Source of the DNA: Blastocladiella emersonii ATCC 22665
Lineage: Eukaryota > Blastocladiomycota > Blastocladiomycetes > Blastocladiales > Blastocladiaceae
Length of the DNA: 64,000 nucleotides
Reading direction: 5' to 3'
Assembly (NCBI GenBank): GCA_025594325.1
Contig: JANHCV010000002.1
Coordinates: 682,001 to 746,000 of the forward strand
Under the pieces are notes generated by a model. It did not search any database, was not told where the DNA came from, and saw only the letters and a program-made list of their open reading frames with translations. Shown one piece after another: positions 8,950 through 18,706 of this stretch. The stretch's first letter is position 1. The number at the start of each line of letters is the position of its first letter. A program made the translations under genes and the position numbers.

Positions 8950-11399
8950 CAGGCATTGCACGCTCAGTGACAGATCACGATCCACCTCCTTCATCCCTCA
9001 ATACAATCTCATGTTCCAATTCGATGACTAGCTTTATTCAGGGTCGATTGATTGTGCGTGGCCGCCAGTCCACGATATCACGCAAGTGTACCTCGAACGG
9101 GACGTGCCGCCGACCCGCTCGTGGCGGCCACGAGTAGAGGCTCGGCTAATATTTGATTACCGCCCGATTCGATGCAGTTCAGGGCCGGACGGAAGTGCGC
9201 CCGATGGATGTATTGGAACGAAAGCGTGTACTTGAAATCGTCCAAGCGGTTCGTGGTCTCCGGATCTGTGAGAGCAATAACACGAGCGCCATCGACCTGA
9301 CGTACACCTTGTTGGTGATCAAACGGGTGTCGTGCTCAAAGTCGCCGATTCCTTACGGTCGAGCAACGTCGGTCGTAAGCATCGGCAAGCGGACGGCACA
9401 AGGACGGCGCGTGAACACCATGAACGCCGACTTGATGTCCTGCAGCATCAACCCTCACATTTCAAGCTGCGAAAGCAGCTTCTGGACCTGCGCGCCGAAT
9501 TTGGTCGTCGCTTTGGCGACGGATTGCTAGTCTTGCTGCAACGCAAATCAACTACGGCGAACCGTTCGTGTCAGGTAGGGTCCTCACGACTCGCGTCGGA
9601 CGCGTCAAGCAGATCGACGGGTCTCTCAGGAACGTGTCCGTGTACGTCTTGAGCCGCGCCGGTGAACTCGGACTGCTCAGAAGCTCATTCGGCGTCTCCA
9701 CACGGTCCGGGTCAGGACTGCCCACGGAGCGCCGGACGCGGGTGCCGCATCCGCTTCTTGACACCCGCCAACGCGCTCGCACTGTCCCTGCATGTAGATT
9801 GCATCGACTGACATGGTGGTCAATGTTACGGTTGGAAGGCAGTCATGGGGGAGGGTTGAGCGGGCCGGGTCGACATGAACGTGGCATTCCGTGTGGCGCA
9901 ACGCGTCGACCACAGCGTCGAGCGCAACGGCTGCGCATTCCTCCGACTGCGAAGAGCAAGGGGTGAGGAAGCCTCGAGAGAATCACCTGGTACTGATCGA
10001 ATTGTGAGGCGGCCGAGAGTGGTTGCTCAAGGACTCAAGGGCAAGCACGTCGGCGGACCCTTGGGCACGCTTCGTGGCTCCGCGCGAAGATCGCTCGCAC
10101 GGACAGCGCAGCAACGCGGATCCGAGAGGACAGAACAATGAGCGTTGTGCGCGCACCGGTCGACGATCCCTCATATCTTGACGCGTGAGCGGGAGGACGC
10201 GGCGGGCCGACGCGTCTGTCCCTCATGATTCACCCGTCTCACACCGCACGCGTGGGTTTGGATAACGAGCAAGATGTTCGAGCGCGCGTGAAGAAGTCGA
10301 AGAGGCATCGAGGTTGGATCAGGTCGGTGTCATGAAGCGGATGGAGTGCACTTGGCGCAACGGCCTCGCGGCACCGTGCACATCGACTCTCTCAGTCGAG
10401 ACCAACCATCGGCCGAGTTTCATCATCATCCGAGCGACGTGGTCGCCGCCGTGCGTCGAGCTTCATGGACCGGTCGAGGACACTCGTTGGAGCCATCGGC
10501 TCGCGCGGCTCAGCGACCTTACACGGACCCGCGGTGCACTGTCCATGGTCCGCGGGTGCGATTGCAGCATGTCTCTTCATGCGATTTCATGTCGTCTTCA
10601 TGGGAGGGGTGTGTGATCGCATCAGCGGAGGGCCAAGGTGAGCGGCCGCTGACAAGTCGGCGGCGGGCTAAGCCACCTCTAACGTCGCACGCCCGCGTCG
10701 CTCATCTCGGGCACCGCCCGGCGACCCGCTGCCCGGCTTTCGTCGTGGCATCCACGATCGACCTCAGTACGCCGCCTACCCGATCAGTCGTGCTAGCGTT
10801 CAGGGAGCGTGGATGCCTCGCGACCCGGCGGGCGTGAAAATCAAAGTGGGGGACATGCAGCGAACGCTCGAGCGCTCCGCACACACTCGCACCTCGCGCA
10901 CTTGTCGCTCGCGAACTCAACCGTGCGAGACGCACACGGACCAGCGCCAACCTAGCGCAACGGCTACTGGGGCGATGAATCATCATGACACCCCATCGCT
11001 GCTGCGGCGCGCGCCAGTCCGTCGCCCACTCTCAACGGGAACCGCTCGGTGGCTGGCGGCGCCGGTGCGTTCCAGTCAGTCGTTCGCCATGTATCCCACC
11101 TTGCACTGCCGGCAGTGCTGTGTGATCGCGGGCTAGCGCTCGGGCCAAGTCAGCTATAGTCGAACCGGTCCCCCGTGGCCCCCTCTCTCCTGCCCCTCGT
11201 TGAATGTATCGAGATCCGTGGACTACGACTGTTCACCCCCAAGACCTTCGCTACATATCAACGTAGCTGTACCTGTCAGTACAGCCAGATCCCGCTCGGA
11301 TCACTACCGCCGCCGCCGCCGCGCCATCGCCGCCGTTCCGTGTTCCGTTCCCGGACCGCCTCGCCCCCGGCCTCGTGCGCCTCATCGGCTGCTACCACC
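8950..11399. other. Gene-poor stretch, no supported gene
   Basis: About 2.4 kb without a convincing gene on either strand. Short open frames exist, but none has a recognisable domain, a partner exon or a neighbour-like codon pattern. The most protein-like piece is on + around 9330-9570 (LDLRAEFGRRFGDGLLVLL), which could be a decayed coding remnant. No terminal inverted repeats, long terminal repeats, tRNA or tandem array was found. The right-hand end must contain the promoter of the gene at 11400. Confidence 0.5.
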
Positions 11400-13740
11400 A
11401 TGTTCGCCACCATGGAGGACAAAGTCGTGTTCGAGTACCTGCTCGTGCACGTCTTCTTTTTCCTCATGGAGGCCGTCGCCGTTGTCCACTCGGCCATCGC
11501 GCCCCTGACCGTCGACGCGATCTGCTACTATGTACACCCGGTTGAGCTGCTCGCGACCGTCGTCGCGCATCTCGTCTTCGCGCTCCCCCGCGTGTGCCTC
11601 AAGCTGGCCTCGTTTGATCCTCTCGTCGGCACGCTTCGCGGCCTGGCTGCCGCCGCCCCGGTGTCTGACCTTTGCTCGGCCATGCTCGCGGGCTTTACTT
11701 CTCGCATTCACGGGCTTCACCACGGGCAGCAGTTCTTGTCGTCGTCGGCATCGGCCGGGCTCGCTCTCTTCTCGGGCGCTTCCTCGGCCATCGATCTGGC
11801 CTGCTTCCGCGCGGCCCGCGCTGGCGGTATCGATCTCGCCGACCTCGTGGCCTCGGCGCTCTGGTGCCCGGCCAGCCTCACGCGCTTCCTCGTCCGCGAG
11901 TCGCGTCTCGGCTCGCCGGTCCTCACGCACGCGTACCAAGCCATGCTCGACAAGTGTACCGGTGACGTTTCGTACTTTGTCGATGCGCACTTTGCCGCGG
12001 GCACCAACTTCTTCGCCCTGATGGACTCGGTCGGCTCGCCCGAGTGCATCACCGTGCGCTGCTACTTCTCGGTCAGCCTCCGCGACGCGACGCTCAGCAT
12101 GATCGTCGAGGCCTTCGTCCAGCCCGAGCACATCTACGCGGTCTCGACGTGCATCTACTTTTCCGTCTCGGTCCATTCGTCGTCGACCACTCGCGGCTAC
12201 TCGCCTACTCTCACGGCCTTCAACATGACGTGGGCCCTCCTCTTCCCCGAGTTCAAGGGCCATCCGACGCTTCCCATGACGTACCACCCGTGCGCCGACC
12301 TCGACCACCCCGACGGCGCCGAGACGACCAACGCGTTCTTCACGCCCGGGCTCGGCCGCGACCACCACGGCACGATGCCTATCCCCGGCCCAGTCGCTGA
12401 GGTCGAGCCCCACATCATGCCGCGATTCCTCGGCAAGCCCAAGCCCGACTATGAGTCGGTGTTCTGCTCGGCCTTTTCGCCGACGCTCGCGCGTTTCGAG
12501 CTGCTGCAGGACGAGTGCGAGTCCGACTCGTGCACGGACACGGAGTCGGCGGCCGACGACGACGAGGAGCTCGCCATGGACGGCGCAGACCTCGGCGCAG
12601 ACTTCTCGGCCATCGGCTGGACGGCCGCCGCCGACGATATCTCGGCCGCCGTGTGCCCGACTCGCGCCGCGACCACGAACGAGGTCGACCTCGCGACGCT
12701 CGACTGGGTCGCGCCCATCATCGAGCCCGCCGCCGTCGCGAGCAACTCGGTCGACTCGGCATCTACCACTTTTACTCTCGCTGCCTCGGACGCGGCCAGC
12801 ATCATCAAGCCCGTCGACTCGGGCACGGTCGTCGACGCCGCCGACGCGTGCGACCTCGGCGTCGCCCCACCGGTACTTCCAGGTCTCGACATGTCGCTCC
12901 TCGAGACGCCCAAGGACTGCGTTTCGGGCGACCACGACACGGTTCAGGTCGACGCGCCGCTCCAGCCGCCCACCGTCCCCACCGCGCCGTTTGCGCCGCT
13001 CCGGATCGGATCTACGAGCGAGCTCGACCTCACTGCCCTCATCAACACCTTCGACGCGCCGCTCCCCATCGCCGTTTCGGAGCGCGTCGCAGCCGCCGTG
13101 GCCCGCAACACGCTCGCCGAGACTCGGCCTATCGCGACTCATGGCGAGCCCCGCGCCATGATCGCGGGCATCGAGTCGTACGCCATCACGGGTGCCGCCG
13201 CGCAGGTCCAGACCGTGGCCACCGTCTTCGCCGCGAACGATGCGGCTCCCGCACCGGCTCTCGACCCGGCCCACCTCGTTCGTTCGTCGATGGTCGAGTT
13301 CGCGTCCACGCCCACGGCCAGCTCGTCCGCGCTTCCAGTCAACCCCGCCTCGCCCGCTCGCCCGTCCGACTTTCCCGCGCAGGCGCGGGCCTCGGACGAC
13401 GGCGCTTCGCCATCAGTTGCGGACACGAGCAGCGTTCGCTACTCGACTGGATCTCGCGCCAAGGTACGATCTTCTTCCTCATGCCCGTCCCTGTGTACTG
13501 ATGTGGCCCCCACTCCACGACGTGTAGAAATCGTCCTCGGCGCCCGTCCGCGCGCTCAAGGGCGTGCTCAACCTGCTCGGGTTCCGGTCGCGCGGCGTCA
13601 AGCACGGCGTGGTCCCGGAGGCCTCGTCGTCGTCCGAAGTGGTCAGTGTCAAGTCAAAGCACACGGCAGCCTCGTTCGTCAAGGTTTTTCGGTCCGGCCG
13701 CGAGAGCGACGTGGTGGTCATGCCCACGGGCCTCGCCTAG
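11400..13740 (+). CDS. Unknown protein with hydrophobic N-terminus and acidic low-complexity C-terminal half
   Basis: Exons 11400-13463 and 13528-13740; the 64-nt intron has GTACGA donor, TACTGAT branch-like site and TAG acceptor. Splicing joins in phase 0 and replaces an unlikely read-through tail with KSSSAPVRALKGVLNLLGF and an end at 13740, giving 758 residues. ATGs at 11400 and 11412 are both possible. Residues 1-60 contain long hydrophobic helices (VFFFLMEAVAVVHSAIAPL), suggesting a membrane anchor. Residues about 100-330 are a mixed folded-looking region, and the rest is rich in Asp, Ala, Ser and Thr and probably disordered. I recognise no domain. The gene converges with the MscS gene, leaving about 320 bp between the two stop codons that shows only 3' flank. 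Confidence 0.6.
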
Positions 13741-14061
13741 AGCCAGGAACACGCGGCTTCGCGTGCTCTGATTTCTGACTATTGTTTCCGTTCGCTTCAT
13801 GAGAACGAACTTGTTCAGTACTTCTGATAGATTTTCTTTCAATTAAATTGATCCGATCCTGTATGCGAGCCGCCTTAGGGTCGAGCGCGCTGCGCCACCC
13901 ACGCGAACACGCGTTGCTCATGCGAGCTGCCGACCACGGCCTAGCTGCCCCTCACATAGTCGATGGATGTGCAAAAGTGCGGTCGTGGTATATGTGTTGT
14001 TGGATGCGGTGTGTGAATCAAGTACAGCTAGGTGGTGTGTGCAATCTCCTCTCCTTCTTCC

Positions 14062-16967
14062 TTACAGCGTGGCGGGCATCGGCGCCGCGGGCCCCATCCA
14101 CGCGGCGGCGACCGTCGCGGGCATCTTGACGGGGACCAGGGCGGCGGGTCCGTCGGGGCACTTGATCCCGGCGTCGCGGATCGCGTCGCGCAGGGCCCAC
14201 ATGAACCGTGACTTTCGGTCAGCGCGTTTCCCCATATCCTGCCAGTTGGACTTGTGGTCGATGGAGACGTTGGCGAAGAGGAGGCCGGCGTCGAGGTTGA
14301 TTTCCTTGACGGCGACGCGGAACCCCTCGGCGATGTAGTCGCGGGTGTTGGCCTCGAGGAAGGCGCGCATGCGTTGCTCGAGCTGGGCGATGGCGGCGGG
14401 CGGGGTGTCGACGGCCATGCGGATCTCGACGTCCTCGGACATGCCGCCGGACTGGCGGATGTTGTCGATGGGTTTCTTGGACAGGACCGAGTTCGGGTAG
14501 TGGACAATTTTCCCGTCGCCGCGCTGCAGGAGCGTGGTGAAGAGGGCGATGCCCTTGACGACGAACATCTCCTTGTCGACGGAGATGCGGTCGCCGACCG
14601 TGTACGACGAGTAGAGGAAGAGGAAGACGAGGGCGCCGAACAGGTCCGAGGCCGAGGAGGCCACGATGAAGGAAAAGGGGACCGCGACCGTGACCATGGA
14701 CGTGAAGTCGACCTTGACGCGGAACACGGCGAGCACGGCGAACAGCATGACGATGAGGGCGATCCCGGAGAACAGCCGCTCGAGAGAGCTGACGGCGCGC
14801 GCCGTGTCCTGCATCGAGTCCTCGAGGTTCTGCTTCTCGCGCATCAGCTCCGTCAGGATCGCCTTGACCTCGGTCTTGGACACGTCGCCGTTGACGTCGC
14901 GGTCGAAGAGGCGGAACGCGCGGCGGGCGTCGCCGCGCGACTCGAAATACGGCAGGAAATCGTCGAGGAACAGCTCGGTGCGGCCGGGCTGGACCAGCGA
15001 GTAGTAGAGCGTCTTGGCCATGAGGTGCGCCTCGGTCGACGTGAGCGGGATCGCCGTCGCGTTCTGCAGCGCCGACGGGTCGAGGAGCACGTTGCCGAGC
15101 TCGGTCGCGATCTCCTGCGCCTTGCGCGAGAAGATCTGGCGGAGCCGCGCGAGGCCCTTTTCCTTGAGCGTGCGCTGGCGGCGGAGGTTGCGCGATGCCG
15201 GGTCGTCCCCACCCGCGCCACCGCCCCCCGCGGAGACGGACTGGCGCTTGACGGCGGCCTGGAGGCGGCGCAGGACCTCGTTGGCGAAGCGCATGCGCTT
15301 GATGCGGGCCGAGAAGGCGGTGCGCTGGAACCGGGTGACGATGAGGGCGACGAGGAGGCGCTTGACGGTCCAGATGACGGAGCTGACGAGGATTGCGAGC
15401 AGCGAGATGGACACGTAGTCCCACCACATGGAGACATTGGGGTCGTCGTTGGTGATGTTGAATTTCTGCTGGAACTCGGTCTGCCACTTCCACTGGATGG
15501 CAATGTCGCGGGCGACGAGCAGGTTCCACAGCACGTTCGACAGCGCGGCCCAGGCCGCGATGGTCAGGTTGCGGTGCAGGGCGCGCAGCAGGCCAATGTA
15601 CTCGGCGAGCTTGTCCTCGTAGTAGGCGCCGAGGGCGAGGACCAGCGACCGCTGCAGCAGAACCGGGATCAGGGACAGCACGAATAGCGTGGCCCAGTGC
15701 AGCGTGTACGAGATCATGAGGTAGCCCGCCCACAGCAGCAGCGGCATGCCGCCGAGGTTGATGTTGGAGGTCCAGTCCTTGATCCAGCGCGGTTTCGAGA
15801 GGTAGTTGGCGTCGCTGAACATGATGTCGGGGATGCCGAGGATGGCGAAGATGACGGCGTTGCCGACAATGGCCGAGACCTATTCGAGGACGACGACGTG
15901 TCAGTGATCGCTCGCCTGATTCCATTGATCAAACGACGTACCAGACACTGGAGCCCAAACGGCAACGTCGCGTAAAACTCACGGACCCATCCGCAGACAC
16001 GGCGCTTCTTGCGCCCGTTGCCCGCGAGCTCGTCCTCCATATCCCCGCCGTCGCCCGTGGCGCCACCGTTCTCGTCCTTGCCGCCGCTGAGCTCCCAGTC
16101 AAACTCGTCGTCGCCGGCGATCTCGGCCTCGATGATCTCGTCCTCGTTGGCGGGGCGCATGCGCACGGTGCGGCGGGTGCGGGTCGAGGCACGCGTCTTG
16201 CGGCGGCGCAGCTCGACCTCGGGCGCGTCCGGGATGCTGTGGGCGACGCTGCGGCGCGACACGGCGCGCGAGACGCGTTTTCCGCCCTCGGGCGACTCAG
16301 CGTACTCGCCGGCGGCAGCGGGAGGGACGGCGGGAGCCGAAGTAGAAGAGGAAGCGGCCGTCATGAGGTCGGCGTGGTACATGGCGGGCGACGCGTTCGC
16401 CGACCCAGAGTTCTTCTCCTCGGCGATGCGGCCGAGCGACGCGGACGCGGTCACGGACGACGAGCTGACGGACGACACGGTCATGGGGCGCCACGCGGCG
16501 GGCCCGCGCAGCTGGTGCGGGTACCCGTGCTGCGGCTGCTGCGCGGGCGCGGCGAGGTTGAGGTGCGGGAGCGCGGCGGCGTCGACGGACGTGTACGAGG
16601 GCGCGGGCGATCCGAACAGCCACTGTTGCTGCTGCGGGGCGGGTGGCCCGTTGATGGTGGTCGAGGCGTCGCTGCCGATGGTGTCGACGGACCCGGACCG
16701 CGGCAGCGACGGGATGTTGAGCAGGGACATTTGCGGCGGCGAGGACGCAGCGGACGCGGACGCGGAGCCGCCGGGGCCCGGGTAGTAGGCGACGCCCGGG
16801 GCCGCGGGCAGCGAGTGCAGCTCGATGGCGGCCGCGCCGTCGGGGCGGCGCGCACCCGCGGTCGCGCTGGCGCTGGCGCTGGCGGAGCGGCCCTGCGCGG
16901 CCAGGGCGGGCGGATCGGGGCGCGGCAGCGGCGGGTAGGACCCGTGGTGGTGGTTTTGCGATTGCAT
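14062..16967 (-). CDS. MscS-family mechanosensitive channel with EF-hand (Msy1/Msy2-like)
   Basis: Exons 16967-15942 and 15879-14062; the 62-nt intron (15941-15880) has GTACGT donor, ACTGAC branch site and TAG acceptor, and joins ...FGLQCL to VSAIVGNAVIFAILG in frame. The product is 947 residues, the usual size of fission-yeast Msy1/Msy2. Residues 1-310 are low-complexity (His, Pro, Ala, Ser, Gln) and basic. Several membrane helices follow. A complete EF-hand loop (DRDVNGDVSKTE, about residues 668-679) sits just before the pore region, as in fungal Msy proteins, where it links calcium to gating at the endoplasmic reticulum. The MscS core follows: the helix with FRVKVDFTSMVTVAVPFSF, the pore-lining segment SSASDLFGALVFLFLYSSY, then the beta domain with VGDRISVD and VHYPNSVLSKKPIDN. 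The family role is hypo-osmotic stress and calcium response. Confidence 0.9.
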
Positions 16968-17705
16968 TGTGTGCGGTGTGTATGCGTTGCAGGATGCGGG
17001 GGGAGGAGAGGGAGAGAAGGTTACGATGGGAGGAGCAGTGTGGTCGGCCAGCCGTTTTCAAAGGCGGCCCGCTCTCTCGCTCAGCCTCATCTCAGCCAGC
17101 TTGGACGAGTGGCGCCGCGCGCGCGCGCCCCTGCTCCGCCTCGGCTCCGCTGCGAGACAAGCGAGCACGAAGCGGCCCGCAGCCCGCCCGCTTCGCTGCG
17201 TTCTTCGGCCCTCGCCCGCCTTCGACGGCGACGATGAGGATTCCTCCCACGGTGGCCGTCACCCGTGAGCTTGGCGATCGCTGCCCAGTGGTGGCGTCGC
17301 TGTGTGGTCCCTCGCCGCCGTCGCCGCGACGTCAGGGTCAGGGGCGCCGTCGCGGCCGAGCCCGAGTGGTGCGCGCGTCACATGCTGCGTTGCTGGCACC
17401 GCGCGCGTGCCGATCTCCAGGGACGGCCTCTCCGCTCGAGCGTGCAGCAAGTCGTGGGCGCTGCCCACTCCATGCAACGTCGTCGTGGTCGCGAGGCCGA
17501 TGAGAGCGGACGGGGGTTTCTGCGAGCGTTTCGGGCCGAGCGGGAGGTGACGCAGGCGGCTGGTCGTCGCCGACGCCGCCCGCTGATTTTCGCCCGCCCA
17601 GGGTGGCCCAGAGGGTGGCCCCACCGCCACACTGCCTCTCTCCCATCCCCTCTCTCCCCCGCACTTCAACAGCTGCTAGATCGTACACGCCACCCTCCCG
17701 AAAAC
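16968..17705. other. Divergent promoter region between MscS channel and Kre9-like gene
   Basis: About 740 bp, head to head. It contains short CG-alternating stretches and no supported gene. Open frames here are by-products of high GC content. No clear TATA box was seen. Confidence 0.5.
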
Positions 17706-18254
17706 ATGAACTCGCGCGCCGCCCTCCTCGCCCTCGTCGCGCTCGTCGCCGTGCTCGCCTCGGCCGTCTCGGCCGCCTCCCCCGCCTCGCTCGCCAAGCG
17801 CCAGCTGATCCCCGACACGTGCACCGACGCGCTGGCCTTCACGGCGCCCAAGTCGGGCGAGACGTGGGCGACCGGGTCCAAGGTGACGGCGTCGTGGGGC
17901 AAGCCGCCGGGCGAGGGCTTCGACAACCTGTCGGTGCAGCTGATGCAGGTCAACAAGTCGGACCCCATGTCGTCGAACCGCATTATGAACAAGTCGCTCT
18001 TCACGCTCGCGGCCAGCCTCGATCCCAAGGCCACCTCGGCCACCGAGACGCTGTCGCAGGAGGTGCAGCCCGGCTCCGACTTTTACGTCCGCGTCATGTG
18101 GATGAAGAAGGGCGAGTCGGCCCCCATCTACTCGTGCTCGCCCTTCTTCTCCGTCGTCAAGGGCAAGGACACGAGCGCCGCCCCGGCCGCCATGGGCGGG
18201 ATCGCTTCGGCTGTTGCCGTCGCCGTGGCTGCCGCCGCTGCCAACCTCCTCTAG
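17706..18254 (+). CDS. Secreted GPI-anchored Kre9/Knh1-type wall protein
   Basis: An intronless gene of 182 residues. It starts with a classic signal peptide (RAALLALVALVAVLASAVSA), followed by an AKRQ dibasic site typical of Kex2 processing. The body (residues about 35-155) is a single beta-sandwich-like domain with TAPKSGETWATGSKVTASWG, the signature opening of the Ser-Thr-rich/Kre9-Knh1 N-terminal family (P...G..W..G....I.W), and the matching end FYVRVMWM...YSCSPFFSV. The C-terminus is small-residue-rich and hydrophobic (SAVAVAVAAAAANLL) after SAAPAAMGG, a good GPI-attachment signal. Family members act at the cell surface, some in beta-1,6-glucan assembly. The classical Ser/Thr-rich linker is almost absent. 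The GPI18-type gene needed to make such anchors lies 3.4 kb downstream. Confidence 0.85.
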   Translation: MNSRAALLALVALVAVLASAVSAASPASLAKRQLIPDTCTDALAFTAPKSGETWATGSKVTASWGKPPGEGFDNLSVQLMQVNKSDPMSSNRIMNKSLFTLAASLDPKATSATETLSQEVQPGSDFYVRVMWMKKGESAPIYSCSPFFSVVKGKDTSAAPAAMGGIASAVAVAVAAAAANLL

Positions 18255-18706
18255 ACTTCGTTGGCCCCCCACCTCCAATGATGACGGTGATCTGTGTGTG
18301 TACAACATCTGGACAAATAGACGCTTCTCTCCATGATTTTCTCGCCTATTCTGCACCATCGGGGACATGCGCCGTGGCATCCGCATTGAACGTATGACGA
18401 CGCGTGAGGCGCGCTTTCCGCCACTGCTCGAGCCTTGGCTGCTTCGACCTCCGCCGCTCCTCACACTCCCGTTGCCCGGGCCTCACCGCAACCTCTGCAA
18501 CGCTCCAGCTCCCCGCAACGTATCAACGCCGTGCTCGCGGGTCTCGAGCTGGTGGCCGCATCCTCGTCCCGCCCCTTGACCCACACCGAGCCGCTGCTCT
18601 GTGAGCGCGCCCACACGCATTCACCACCCACCCACCACCTGCAAGAGCTGCGCTCTTCGACACTCCCGGCGAGTGCCTGCCTGCCTTACGATACCAACTG
18701 CCCACC
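18255..18706. other. Intergenic, 3' flank and promoter
   Basis: About 450 bp between two genes on the same strand. No gene and no clear repeat seen; the last 100 bp before the ATG are pyrimidine-rich, as at many fungal start sites. Confidence 0.5.

Noticed and set aside
8950-11399. Possible transposable element
   Set aside because: No inverted or long terminal repeats, no reverse transcriptase, integrase or transposase motif.
13464-13778. Read-through C-terminus of the unknown gene at 11400
   Set aside because: Good GT-AG signals and a branch site define an intron; the spliced tail is more protein-like.
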